Of a stretch of 56,023 bases of DNA, positions 44,882 through 52,676 are shown one piece after another; the stretch's first letter is position 1, and every line of letters starts with the position of its first letter. The stretch is from positions 1 to 56,023 of IMG/VR virus record IMGVR_UViG_3300025282_000041; one strand, written 5' to 3'. The notes under the pieces were generated by a model, which was not told where the DNA came from, did no database searches, and saw only the letters and a program-made list of their open reading frames with translations. The position numbers and the translations under genes are program-made. The stretch comes from a virus.

Positions 44882-45805
44882 CTAGAAGTTGGTGGAGTCG
44901 ATGTTCAGTCGTTGGACTATCTCTTTGTAGCGATTGCGAATCGTCACTTCAGTCACACCAGCAATCTCGGCAATCTCCCGTTGGGTGCGCCGGTTATCCA
45001 ACACCACACCAGCGATGTAGATTGAGGCGGCGCACATCCCTACAGGACCACGCCCACAGTCAATCTCCCACTCATGGCACAGGGCGATTATCTCATCTGC
45101 CTTGGAACTCACTGCAGCACCCAACCCCAGTTGGGAGCAGAACCTAGCGGTGTACATGTCCGGTGTCGGTATGTCTGCACGAATCTTCAACTTGCGCTTG
45201 ATGAGACGGGTGGTGCGCCCTATCTCCTTGCGACCAGTTCGGGCAGACTGGGCAATTTCATCGAGGGTTCGTGGCACACCACACAATCGGCACGACAGGT
45301 ATAGACACGCTGCCGTGACCCCCTCTATGGAGCGACCACGAATCAGGTTATCCTTGATGCAGTGCCTGTATATTCGGGCAGAGCGTTCACGAACCGACTT
45401 CGGTAGTTCCAACCGACTGGCTATCCTATCCATCTCAGCGAGTGCCATAGATAGGTTGCGCTCGCGTGAGTTGGACACTCGGGAGCGCTTCTGCCACTTC
45501 CTCATGCGATAGAACTGCGAGCGTGTCCTACCGTTCCCAATCGACTTACCTGAGTAGTCCCTATTCTGCCAGTCGATGTCGGTCGACAGCCCCTTATCAT
45601 GCAGCATCTCCGTCATCGGAGCACCGACTCGCCCTCGCTGCTCGCCCTGTTCAATGCTGAATACTCGCCACTCCGCTCCGGGGTCTACTATCCTATCATC
45701 CAATACCAACCCACAGTTGGCGCAGATGATTTCACCACGAGCATCATCCCTCTCCAGTTCACGCCCATTGCACTCTGTACACTTCACTATATCTTCTTCG
45801 TCCAT
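44882..45805 (-). CDS. Transcription initiation factor B (TFB/TFIIB family)
   Basis: A 307-residue archaeal TFB, which bridges TBP-bound promoters and RNA polymerase. The N-terminal zinc ribbon has Cys9, Cys12, Cys28, Cys31 (CTEC, CANC). The B-reader/linker follows (EWRVFSIEQ, then DIDWQNRDYSG). Two cyclin repeats follow: RERNLSMALAEMDRIASRL to VPRTLDEIAQSARTGRKEI, and IPTPDMYTARFCSQL to RRTQREIAEIAGVTEVTIR, whose last helix contacts the BRE. ATG 45805 is chosen over the further upstream codon because GGAGG lies 8 bases before it. A complete virus-borne TFB implies redirection of host RNA polymerase to viral promoters; that is inference. Confidence 0.95.
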   Translation of the reverse strand: MDEEDIVKCTECNGRELERDDARGEIICANCGLVLDDRIVDPGAEWRVFSIEQGEQRGRVGAPMTEMLHDKGLSTDIDWQNRDYSGKSIGNGRTRSQFYRMRKWQKRSRVSNSRERNLSMALAEMDRIASRLELPKSVRERSARIYRHCIKDNLIRGRSIEGVTAACLYLSCRLCGVPRTLDEIAQSARTGRKEIGRTTRLIKRKLKIRADIPTPDMYTARFCSQLGLGAAVSSKADEIIALCHEWEIDCGRGPVGMCAASIYIAGVVLDNRRTQREIAEIAGVTEVTIRNRYKEIVQRLNIDSTNF

Positions 45806-45842
45806 ATGTATTCCTCCAATCATTTGACACACCCAATCAAAA

Positions 45843-45875
45843 GGGTTTGATAAACCCGATGCAGGGTATTAAAAG
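45843..45875 (-). promoter_or_regulatory. TFB promoter with palindromic operator-like site
   Basis: TATA-like TTTTAATACC (45866-45875 on the - strand) is followed by the perfect inverted repeat GGGTTT-GAT-AAACCC at 45843-45857, which covers the expected transcription start near 45845. This placement would let a bound protein block initiation, suggesting autoregulation of the TFB gene. Confidence 0.5.
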
Positions 45876-46247
45876 TTAAGAATCAGGGTTATTTATGATT
45901 CCTGCTGCAGCATCGGCCTCGCTCGACAACAACAACCCCAGTTGACTGTGCAACTCCCTTGCTTGCTCCCATGACAGACGCACACCACGACTGGTCGGCC
46001 CGTTCTCGTTGACATGGGCATCGTTCCGCCACAACCGTAGGTCTATCTCCTGCTTGTCACTTCCCATGAACCGGATGTGGCTCAATCGCAGGTCAAAGAA
46101 CTTTGACCTCGTTCCCTTGGCGGGGGTCACCCAGAACGGGATGCTCTCTTGGTCACTGTAGTGACCTGCTCCCTTCGTCGTCTTGCCCTGTCTCTGCGTG
46201 GTGCCTTTACCTACCACCCATCTAGTACTCTCATCATCTTCACTCAT
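45876..46247 (-). CDS. PC4-like single-strand DNA binding / transcription coactivator
   Basis: 123 residues from ATG 46247 (TAATG overlap; GGAG 9 bases upstream). The C-terminal half has the PC4/Sub1 layout: FFDLRLSHIRF, then IDLRLWRNDA, then PTSRGVRLSWEQARELHSQL, matching the family ending P-T-x-x-G-[IV]-x-L-x-x-E-x-x-x-L. The N-terminal part is basic and flexible. PC4 folds bind melted promoter or replication DNA as dimers. Next to TFB and a winged-helix gene it probably belongs to the transcription-control set. The call rests on pattern matching by eye. Confidence 0.55.
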   Translation of the reverse strand: MSEDDESTRWVVGKGTTQRQGKTTKGAGHYSDQESIPFWVTPAKGTRSKFFDLRLSHIRFMGSDKQEIDLRLWRNDAHVNENGPTSRGVRLSWEQARELHSQLGLLLSSEADAAAGIINNPDS

Positions 46248-46573
46248 TACCATTCTCTCCTTTTGTATTCCATTCGTGGCTTAGCGCCATTCCATCGAGG
46301 TGATACCCTCATGAGTATGAACTCCGCATCGACCAGTTTGGCAAGTGTCGTCTTGACATCCTCCAAACCCAACACCATGTTCGGTATGTGCTTTCGTATC
46401 TCCCTGAGGGTCTGCCACTCACCGTCGATTGCCAGTATGATAGGGATGAACCGCGACTCGATGACCTCGGCAGGTTGCTCCTTGGACTTCCGCATGAAGC
46501 GCTCCAACAACTGTTCACACTCATCATAGTCCATCACCCTCGTTGGTATCTGCCAAAACCTGAACCTCGTCAC
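46247..46573 (-). CDS. Winged helix-turn-helix protein
   Basis: About 108 residues. Start is GTG 46573 (or TTG 46576) after GGAGAGG. Residues of about 45-109 look like a winged helix: ILAIDGEWQTLREIRKHI, recognition helix LGLEDVKTTLAKLVDAEFI, and a two-strand wing LMRVSPRWNGAKPRMEYKR. The N-terminal half is helical and may dimerise. First gene of the set that also encodes the PC4-like protein and TFB, so a transcriptional regulator of viral or host genes is likely. Confidence 0.6.
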   Translation of the reverse strand: MTRFRFWQIPTRVMDYDECEQLLERFMRKSKEQPAEVIESRFIPIILAIDGEWQTLREIRKHIPNMVLGLEDVKTTLAKLVDAEFILMRVSPRWNGAKPRMEYKRREW

Positions 46574-46605
46574 CAACCGCAGCCTCTCCTAGCGCGGATA
46601 ACACC

Positions 46606-46860
46606 TCAGTGGAATCCTTTGCTGCTACGCTTACCCTTGCCATCTGTTTTCAATTCTTTGATGTAGGGAGACATGTCACTTATGCCCGGTGGCGGAGGGG
46701 GATTATCCTCTTCCTTCCAGTTTGGGCATACCTGCGCCCACATTCGACCGGCCTTGTATGATACCCCCCCCACTCTGTGGGAGTTCCCTAGGTCACCGGA
46801 ATGCCAGACCCATCCATACCCTCCGCCACACTCATCACAACACAATAGTTCTTCACTCAT
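46606..46860 (-). CDS. Small zinc-binding protein
   Basis: 84 residues from ATG 46860, preceded by GGAGGAG. An alternative ATG at 46890 overlaps the previous stop as ATGA and would add ten residues encoded by the ribosome site itself. CCDECGGGYGW near the start and a single CPNW form a likely zinc site. A Pro run (PPPPP) and a basic tail (KGKRSSKGF) follow. Unknown function. Confidence 0.5.
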   Translation of the reverse strand: MSEELLCCDECGGGYGWVWHSGDLGNSHRVGGVSYKAGRMWAQVCPNWKEEDNPPPPPGISDMSPYIKELKTDGKGKRSSKGFH

Positions 46861-46886
46861 TTCATTCTCCTCCTTCTTCCCCTTAG

Positions 46887-47213
46887 TCATCGTTCCTCAT
46901 CCCAAGTCTCGTATTCATCGGGGAACTTCTCTTTGTATGCGTCAAGGAGATGCCAAAAGCACTTATCACAAATATGTACATCAGTATGAACCTCTTCCCA
47001 TTTGGGTGGTAAATCTTTTTCATCCATCGGGAAGCAAACATAGTCCATGTGTGCAACTCCATAACACGCTTCGCAACTCCGATAAGAACCCTCATGTAAG
47101 GAGGAACTACTTATGTCTTCTTCACAAGCACAACACTCCATGCTGCAATCACAACCGCTTCCACCTGTGTAGGTTGCATCGCAATCTCCTCCATGTGGAT
47201 GACTGGAACTCAT
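46887..47213 (-). CDS. Cysteine-rich protein
   Basis: 108 residues from ATG 47213 (ATGA overlap, GGAAGAGGA upstream). It carries at least ten cysteines (CDCSMECCACEED, SCEACYG, HICDKC), arranged like RING or treble-clef zinc sites, then a helical acidic end (LLDAYKEKFPDEYETWDEE). The gene is more AT-rich than its neighbours. Possibly binds two zinc ions; a protein-interaction role is plausible but unproven. Confidence 0.5.
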   Translation of the reverse strand: MSSSHPHGGDCDATYTGGSGCDCSMECCACEEDISSSSLHEGSYRSCEACYGVAHMDYVCFPMDEKDLPPKWEEVHTDVHICDKCFWHLLDAYKEKFPDEYETWDEER

Positions 47214-47539
47214 TCCTCTTCCTCCCATCGCTTATGTGCTGACCCATTCTCAATAATATGATGCAACCAGTCAAGGATGCTACCGTCACTCCTGTTGAAG
47301 ACACTAGTGAGGTCACGAGTTTCCCAGATTACCCACCACTCATTCACATAGTAGTCATCGGACCACACCGCCCCTTGGTCGCTGTCATGCCACGCCTGTA
47401 GCATCTCCTTCGGCGTGTCATAGAATGCGGAGCGCTTGTGTGGATAGAAGAAGTAGTCGATGAATCCGATTATCCCGTTGTTCATGTGCCATGCTGCCAT
47501 CAGTTCCCTGAACTGCTCCTTTGTCACCTTGTCAGTCAT
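47210..47539 (-). CDS. Acidic, Trp-rich small protein
   Basis: 109 residues, very rich in Trp, Tyr and Asp (FIDYFFYP, WSDDYYVNEWWVIWETRDL). It ends EEEE because its last codons also form the ribosome site of the next gene. Starts at ATG 47539 (ATGA overlap). The composition, a negatively charged aromatic surface, recalls DNA-mimic inhibitors, but no family is recognised. Confidence 0.45.
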   Translation of the reverse strand: MTDKVTKEQFRELMAAWHMNNGIIGFIDYFFYPHKRSAFYDTPKEMLQAWHDSDQGAVWSDDYYVNEWWVIWETRDLTSVFNRSDGSILDWLHHIIENGSAHKRWEEEE

Positions 47540-47772
47540 TCGCTCTCCTCCAGTTTCGTTGCGGCCTCAGTCACCATCGACTGCCAGTCCGAGTCAACCG
47601 CCATTTTTTCAGCCGCCACCGTCAATCCCTGTAGGATTTTGTATGCCGAGTCAATTGATTGCTGCACCTCGTCCATCTGATAGTCATGCAGCATCGCTGC
47701 ATCAGACAGGACGCACAACGCCTCTTCAAGACCCATTAGTAGGACATCCCAGAACTCATGTTGGTGGCTCAT
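47536..47772 (-). CDS. Small helical protein
   Basis: 78 residues from ATG 47772 (ATGA overlap; GAGGAAGAG upstream). Almost wholly alpha-helical: FWDVLLMGLEEALCVLSDAA, then DEVQQSIDSAYKILQGLTVA. Probably a helical bundle dimer. Unknown function. Confidence 0.5.
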   Translation of the reverse strand: MSHQHEFWDVLLMGLEEALCVLSDAAMLHDYQMDEVQQSIDSAYKILQGLTVAAEKMAVDSDWQSMVTEAATKLEESE

Positions 47773-48422
47773 TCCTCTTCCTCCGCTCGCGTAGACTGAC
47801 CTCCCCACTTGGCCACTTTCACTGCTAATGGCTCGCTCTGATTTGCTAGTTCTAGACGAGACCGAGCGTTTGGATTTGGAGAGCGTGTGTAGTGGATGGC
47901 GAGGGTATCTCCACCAAACCAATCATCCATGTAGGAACAGTGCTCAACCATGTAGTAGTGGCCATCGCAGAGGATTCTGTGGTAATCCTTCTCAAGGATG
48001 TCCTCTGCCAGTGATTGCCAGTCGATGTACGCATGGAGCATCACCTTCGGGCCGTCCAAATCCATTTGTTTCCCGATGCTATTATTCATGAGCAGATGAT
48101 TGATGGAGACATAAATGTCCAGTTTGCTGGAGAAATGGTTGCAGAGTTCCCCTTCTCTTGGTAAGTTCAAATTGAATATCAAACTGAACCTTGAGAGACC
48201 CTTCACCCACTCTGTTAGTTCATCGACGGACACCACCTCCATTTCAGCGTGGAGGCGTTTGTATCTCTCAGCGTGTTGCCCGCAGAGACTACCTGCACCA
48301 ACAGGGTCGCTTCCAGCGAGTTCGTATGCGTGGTCGTGCCAAGCCTCAGGGTCCCTTGGCCAGCCAGTCATCGCCGCTAGCAACATTCGTGCCTTACTTG
48401 GGTGTTGAACATATTGCGTCAT
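47769..48422 (-). CDS. Protein with ArdA-like C-terminal motif
   Basis: 217 residues, starting directly after the previous stop (TGAATG). The N-terminal part is helical (ARMLLAAMTGWPRDPEAWHD). The middle carries AYIDWQSLAEDILEKDYHRI followed by a YYMVEH strand, a pattern also present in the 53634-53939 product and similar to the YIDYEA-x-x-RDL-x-x-DY ending of ArdA antirestriction proteins. The gene also holds a 19-base match to one unit of the 55-kb repeat array (47829-47847). It ends EEEE from an embedded ribosome site. Antirestriction is a hypothesis only. Confidence 0.45.
   Translation of the reverse strand: MTQYVQHPSKARMLLAAMTGWPRDPEAWHDHAYELAGSDPVGAGSLCGQHAERYKRLHAEMEVVSVDELTEWVKGLSRFSLIFNLNLPREGELCNHFSSKLDIYVSINHLLMNNSIGKQMDLDGPKVMLHAYIDWQSLAEDILEKDYHRILCDGHYYMVEHCSYMDDWFGGDTLAIHYTRSPNPNARSRLELANQSEPLAVKVAKWGGQSTRAEEEE
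47829..47847 (+). repeat. Stray copy of array box A plus one linker
   Basis: TGGCTCGCTCTGATTTGCT occurs here, inside the 47769-48422 gene, and again at 55479-55497 in the array, identical over all 19 bases including the whole 8-base linker TGATTTGC. Flanking bases differ on both sides. On the gene's own strand it encodes part of ANQSEPLAV. Confidence 0.8.
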
Positions 48423-48734
48423 TCACTCACCCCCGAACAGTGTGGGCGGGCCTGCTGCCAGACGCTCCGCCTTGTTAGTGATGCGTGTCTGCAACTGCTT
48501 GCACACATTGACCTCGGCCTTCTGCCACCGCTCCTTCTGTGCGTCAGACCAGTTACCATACCAGACGACCTCATCCTCGACGCCGCCCTGCGTGACATAG
48601 TACAGGAGGCATTGCCAGACCCGCGCCTCGGCCTCCTTCTGGGTGCGAGGGAAGTCATCGGCGTCGTAGTCAGCGATGCCCAATGAGCGGACTTCATTGA
48701 GGATTATCCGCATCTGGTTGTCTTGTTCAGTCAT
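48423..48734 (-). CDS. Small protein of unknown function, PPxLFGGE tail
   Basis: 103 residues, helical, with Trp-rich centre (VVWYGNWSDAQKERWQKAEV). The C-terminus is AAGPPTLFGGE, a short motif that recurs in altered form in the 49803-51500 and 54118-54939 products. ATGA overlap with the previous gene. No family recognised. Confidence 0.45.
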   Translation of the reverse strand: MTEQDNQMRIILNEVRSLGIADYDADDFPRTQKEAEARVWQCLLYYVTQGGVEDEVVWYGNWSDAQKERWQKAEVNVCKQLQTRITNKAERLAAGPPTLFGGE

Positions 48735-48976
48735 ACGACCACCAGTCGACCCTTCGCGATGTCTTTTTGCGTCTCGTCGTCGAGCAGGTCGAGCATCAAA
48801 AGCGGGTTCGCTGCGTACCAGTGCAACTTCACATTCTTGTAGGCCATCCTAAAACCTACGGTGACCCCAATGGCGTTCTCGCTTTCGCATCCCCAGTATG
48901 CCCCTAAGGGGAACTTGTCGATGAGCGAACGGAACTCGTCGTCTCCGGTCTTGTGCCAAGACACCTGCATACTCAT
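48731..48976 (-). CDS. Small protein of unknown function
   Basis: 81 residues from ATG 48976 (ATGA overlap with the GATA-finger gene). Mixed alpha/beta: VSWHKTGDDEFRSLIDKF, VTVGFRMAYKNVKLHWY, LLMLDLLDDETQKDIAKG. No motif recognised. Confidence 0.45.
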   Translation of the reverse strand: MSMQVSWHKTGDDEFRSLIDKFPLGAYWGCESENAIGVTVGFRMAYKNVKLHWYAANPLLMLDLLDDETQKDIAKGRLVVV

Positions 48977-49779
48977 TCTATCGCCCTCTTGAGGTCGTTC
49001 ATGGTGATTTCACCGTTGATGAATGCGGTGACAGCATCCACTAATGCGTAGTGTGTGGTCGCTAGGTCACCCAGAGCATTGCTGTTCTGTGCAGACACCC
49101 GAATCACCAAGTCGTTGTTGTTGTTGACTCGTGTGAACACACTCCAAGCATCGTCAGTCGTGTGAACTGTCTGAAAGTTGTCGTTGTGTGAGACCTGTAT
49201 CTCGTCAACTGCCACCACTGTGGCGTCCTCCTGCTCATCCTTAACCTTCTGTCGAATCCTGCGACAGCCACAAGCATTGCACAGCGGACCGAAGTCGGCT
49301 GTCTTGAACCTCCACTGGGAGGTGACGGTAGTACCGCACTCACCACAGCGCATACCCTGTTCATCAGTCGCCCTCTTGCTGAGCGCAACCCGTTCTGCTA
49401 GGGGTCTGTGCCACTTGCAGTAGCCGTCATCACCCACGAATAGCGGGGGAGTCCCGCATGGCGCACCATTGTTCTTGACACCTCTACAAACACGACTCTC
49501 AATCTTGCCTTCATCTACCAGCCGTTGCGCTTGTAGAGAGTCAATTTGGAAGGTGTCGGTCTTGGTCGGATAGTACCGGAACTTGCCCAGACCCTCTATC
49601 CGTATCCTGCGACCCCTCTCCAAGTGCCTTAGGGGGGCGACCAAACAGTCTTGAGTTCTGACCCAAGCCAGTTCGTCCAACCCCTTCGCTATCTCTCTTC
49701 TCGTGCAGCCGGGGTATCTCCTCACGAAGTCCCACACTGCATTCGCTCTCTTCTTTGTACTTGCTATTGCTCTTACCAT
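48973..49779 (-). CDS. GATA-type zinc finger / winged-helix protein
   Basis: 268 residues. Residues 8-70 look like a winged helix (RANAVWDFVRRYPGCTRREI, LVAPLRHLERGRRIRI, then a FRYYPT wing). A first zinc module has Cys98, Cys108, Cys121 and His124. Residues 145-170 form CGECGTTVTSQWR, then FGPLCNACGCRRIRQK: C-x2-C-x18-C-x2-C with the WR and LCNACG hallmarks of GATA zinc fingers, followed by a basic tail. The C-terminal 80 residues are an acidic alpha/beta domain. Three potential DNA-binding parts make a sequence-specific regulator the likely role. GATA fingers are typical of eukaryotes, so the occurrence here is unusual. Confidence 0.7.
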   Translation of the reverse strand: MVRAIASTKKRANAVWDFVRRYPGCTRREIAKGLDELAWVRTQDCLVAPLRHLERGRRIRIEGLGKFRYYPTKTDTFQIDSLQAQRLVDEGKIESRVCRGVKNNGAPCGTPPLFVGDDGYCKWHRPLAERVALSKRATDEQGMRCGECGTTVTSQWRFKTADFGPLCNACGCRRIRQKVKDEQEDATVVAVDEIQVSHNDNFQTVHTTDDAWSVFTRVNNNNDLVIRVSAQNSNALGDLATTHYALVDAVTAFINGEITMNDLKRAIE

Positions 49780-49802
49780 CTGTCTCTCTCTCCTTTTTAT
49801 GT

Positions 49803-51500
49803 CTAGTTGAACCCAAGGACCTCACTGGCCGTTGGGATGTCATTGAGTGCTGTGAGGCCCTCCTCGTTGACATATGCCTTCATGTCGCTGAGGTCACCCC
49901 GACCAATCCTATCCACATCCGCTTCCTTGCGGTACTGTTGGATGGTCTGCTTTGCCACGCCGGTCACTGTGTTGTGAACCGTCTTGAGTCGTGTGTCGAG
50001 TGCGTCGATGCCCACCACACGCCCCTTGAGCGTCGTGGTCTTCCCATCTGTCCACTCGGGGCGATGGGTGATTGCTCCGTTCAGTACATTGTATGCATGG
50101 TACAGTGTGCGTGTCTGGTCCCTGTTGACATTAACCCAATCGCTGCGAGGATTAGTCCAACCATCTCCCATGAGACGCCACATGTATCCACCACTCACCT
50201 TGTCGTCCACGCTCTCCTGTGGGACAATCTTCGGCCATGTAATGAGGCCGTTCCGCTCGCACAGAGTCATCATGCGCTCATAGAGTTGGGCGTCAATCGG
50301 AATGTGCTGTAGGAACTCCATCTCAACGAGGGAGCGCTGTGCCTCAACGATGACAGAATCAATCTGCCCTGCGAACTGGTCCCAGTCCGTCTCCTTCATC
50401 GTGCTCTTCAAGTGGCGCTTGCTCGCAATCGTACTCACACTGCCCATCACCGCGAGGTTCGTGCAGTAGACACGCTGCGCCACCATCTGTAGTCGCAACG
50501 CTGTGCTGCGGTCGAGGGAGTTCAGAACGGAGAACCCGTATCGGTACAGTCCGTCGAGGGACTTTGCATGGTCATCCATGAGGTTGGTCGACAACCAAGG
50601 GTGGCCACCCTCCTTGAGGCGCGTTCTGGCCTCTTGAAGGGTCTGTGCGGCCTGTGATACATCGGCATCAAGTCGTGCCTTTGCACCCTCCTTGTAGGCG
50701 TAGACCTTGGCCTTCCAACCGTTCTCCGCCGCCAACTCCAGTATGGGGTCGTAGACAGGTGCGTATGCTTGTGGGTGGAAGTCCTTACCAACGGTGGACA
50801 ACAATGCCCCCGCAGGTCGCTCGTCGGAGGCATAGGTGGGGTTGAACACACCGTATGACTCCACATGGCCCTTGGCATTGTTGCAAGGGGCGAAGGTAGG
50901 GGCCATTGTGCCACTCCCATCGTCCATCGCCACGAAGAGCGGGAGCATCTTCGGTGTGAATCGCCAGTCGTGTGCCACCAGTGCTTCTCGGCCACCTGCC
51001 AACAGGCTGCCTCCCCAAGGGTCATCCCCGTCGTCGGGGGAGCCTGACAACTCAATGATAGCGTCACCGAAGTCCGGTACCGTGTCATCGAAGTCATCGC
51101 CACCAAACAGTTCCGGTGGCTCGTCAATCGTCTCACCGCGCTGCTTCTTCACTAGGAATGTGAGGTTGCTCTTGGCAATCCCCTGTTCCATCGCGTCAGC
51201 CAACTCGATGTGCTCAGACTCGTTGATGCTCGGTGACTTCCCGCCGCCGAACTGCTGTGTTGGGTCAAATGACCCATGCTTCAACTTCGTCTCCTGAATC
51301 AGGAACGCCGTTTGCCGGTCATGCGTTTTCACCTGCACAGCAATGGCATCGCGGGGGAGCCACACGGTTCGTGGCCCCGTCACTGCGTCATACCGCACCT
51401 TCGTCTGTTTGTCATTCGTCTCTTCCACACGGCCAATTACCACCATGCGGTTGTCATTCAATTCGTTTTCGTTGGTCATATTCGTTTCACCATCATCCAT
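49803..51500 (-). CDS. DUF932-like phage/plasmid protein
   Basis: 565 residues from ATG 51500; alternatives are 51518 and 51479. The C-terminal half has features of DUF932: STVGKDFHPQAY and APVYDPILELAAENGWKAKV, a long helical middle, and NRDQTRTLYHAYNVLNGAITH near the end. DUF932 proteins are common on phages and plasmids; their biochemical role is not established. An acidic insert includes DEPPELFGGDD and DSPDDGDDPWGG. The promoter at 51505-51529 predicts transcription starting almost exactly at 51500, so a leaderless start there is possible, but a GGTGA before 51479 also allows the shorter form. First gene of its unit. Confidence 0.55.
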   Translation of the reverse strand: MDDGETNMTNENELNDNRMVVIGRVEETNDKQTKVRYDAVTGPRTVWLPRDAIAVQVKTHDRQTAFLIQETKLKHGSFDPTQQFGGGKSPSINESEHIELADAMEQGIAKSNLTFLVKKQRGETIDEPPELFGGDDFDDTVPDFGDAIIELSGSPDDGDDPWGGSLLAGGREALVAHDWRFTPKMLPLFVAMDDGSGTMAPTFAPCNNAKGHVESYGVFNPTYASDERPAGALLSTVGKDFHPQAYAPVYDPILELAAENGWKAKVYAYKEGAKARLDADVSQAAQTLQEARTRLKEGGHPWLSTNLMDDHAKSLDGLYRYGFSVLNSLDRSTALRLQMVAQRVYCTNLAVMGSVSTIASKRHLKSTMKETDWDQFAGQIDSVIVEAQRSLVEMEFLQHIPIDAQLYERMMTLCERNGLITWPKIVPQESVDDKVSGGYMWRLMGDGWTNPRSDWVNVNRDQTRTLYHAYNVLNGAITHRPEWTDGKTTTLKGRVVGIDALDTRLKTVHNTVTGVAKQTIQQYRKEADVDRIGRGDLSDMKAYVNEEGLTALNDIPTASEVLGFN

Positions 51501-51504
51501 TATT

Positions 51505-51529
51505 CTATGGGGTGTCAAAGGTATTTAAT
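51505..51529 (-). promoter_or_regulatory. Promoter of the viral ATTAAATACC family (full consensus)
   Basis: The - strand reads ATTAAATACCTTTGACACCC and on through CATAG. The 32 bases 51498-51529 match 54953-54984 at all but one position. TATA-like part centred at about 51526; transcription start expected near 51500. Confidence 0.7.
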
Positions 51530-51557
51530 ACGGTCACCATTTTCCGGTGAAATCGCA

Positions 51558-52280
51558 TCATTCCTCTTCCTCAACTGTATTGCGCTGACAGTATGTACCT
51601 TGCATGTGCGGAGGTACCTCATGTCCTAGGAATGTGCTCCCCAATGCAAATCCCTCCTCGCCACTGTCTATGAGTTCTACCGTCTGCTCTCGCGTCAACA
51701 CTCGGAGCACATGTGAGCCTAGTCGCCAACTCCAGAACATGTCCTCCCCACCTATGTACCCATAGTCGAGGGGGTTCATAGGGATTATCACGCTACACCT
51801 ATGGCAGGTGATTTGAGCCAGCCATCGGTCGGCCTCACCCTCCTCACCAGTCGTCGGGTCACTGAATGGATGAGAGCCATGATTGACCCAATCCACTTCC
51901 TCCACCGGCATATTGACTAGGAACTCCTCGCAATCCTCATTGGGACACTTCCACCCCGACACTATCTCCTGTATGCGCTCCAGTTCATGTTCCTGCGCCT
52001 CCTCCATTGAGGCGGGGTCCAATTCATTCGTCACCTGCTTCACACTATCATCAATCATCGTCCACCCCATCCCATGCAGCACCTTGACGATGCGGGCATG
52101 GGCCTCGATGGTACCCGAGTGGTTGGTGATGCTGACGAGGGTTAGTTCATTCTCATCAGTTCGCTCGTACTCCAGACCATGTGGCGACCACACACCACCA
52201 ATCTGTAGTGGCTCTAGGTTACTCCTCGTCCAATCAATCTCTTCTTCACTTGGTTCCCATTCTGTATCTTTTTTCAGCAT
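51558..52280 (-). CDS. Zinc-ribbon protein of unknown function
   Basis: 240 residues from ATG 52280, overlapping the previous stop by 7 bases. N-terminal EWEPSEEEIDWTRSNLEPL, then WSPHGLEYERTDENELTLVS, is an alpha/beta unit. A middle zinc ribbon pairs CPNEDC with CHRC. The C-terminal part is LREQT-like alpha/beta and ends TVEEEE. No family is recognised. Confidence 0.5.
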   Translation of the reverse strand: MLKKDTEWEPSEEEIDWTRSNLEPLQIGGVWSPHGLEYERTDENELTLVSITNHSGTIEAHARIVKVLHGMGWTMIDDSVKQVTNELDPASMEEAQEHELERIQEIVSGWKCPNEDCEEFLVNMPVEEVDWVNHGSHPFSDPTTGEEGEADRWLAQITCHRCSVIIPMNPLDYGYIGGEDMFWSWRLGSHVLRVLTREQTVELIDSGEEGFALGSTFLGHEVPPHMQGTYCQRNTVEEEE

Positions 52281-52627
52281 TCTACCACACTCCCATCTTC
52301 GGCCCAAGTCCACACCCACTCGTCACAAGCGGTGCATGGATAGAGGATAAACTCCCCACCGGAGAAGGCCTGTCTCCCCTTTTGTACTTTGGCTTTGCAC
52401 GAAGGACATGTCTTGAACAGTTTGACCGCATCCTGCTGTGCAATCACCATAACCTTGTCGTCATCATCATTCGTGTCAGGTGGCATCAGGCGCTGACCGA
52501 CAACTGCGGTGAGGTACCCCGTAGGGCCAAACGCCCACATCCCGTCATCATCCACTTCATCAGGCCTAACATGCCACAACACTCTACCATCTCCATCTCT
52601 CTGTCTAAAGTTCGTCTTACTTCCCAT
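52274..52627 (-). CDS. Small zinc-ribbon protein
   Basis: 117 residues from ATG 52627, with GAGGAGGAGATGAG upstream. N-terminal beta-rich part (VLWHVRPDEVDDDGMWAFG), an Asp run, then CPSCKAKV and CTACDEWVW forming a four-cysteine ribbon. Unknown function. Confidence 0.55.
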   Translation of the reverse strand: MGSKTNFRQRDGDGRVLWHVRPDEVDDDGMWAFGPTGYLTAVVGQRLMPPDTNDDDDKVMVIAQQDAVKLFKTCPSCKAKVQKGRQAFSGGEFILYPCTACDEWVWTWAEDGSVVEC

Positions 52628-52648
52628 CTCATCTCCTCCTCAGTTCAA

Positions 52649-52663
52649 GGCGTGAACCACGCC
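52649..52663 (-). terminator. Hairpin with adjacent T-run between small genes
   Basis: GGCGTG-AAC-CACGCC forms a perfect 6-bp stem. On the - strand a T-run (CTCTTTTTAGG, just upstream at about 52665-52675) follows the stop of the 45-residue gene and precedes the stem. Archaeal polymerases end at T-runs, so this may be a weak terminator or attenuator; the hairpin could also shape the next message's leader. Confidence 0.4.
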
Positions 52664-52676
52664 CTAAAAAGAGTTA

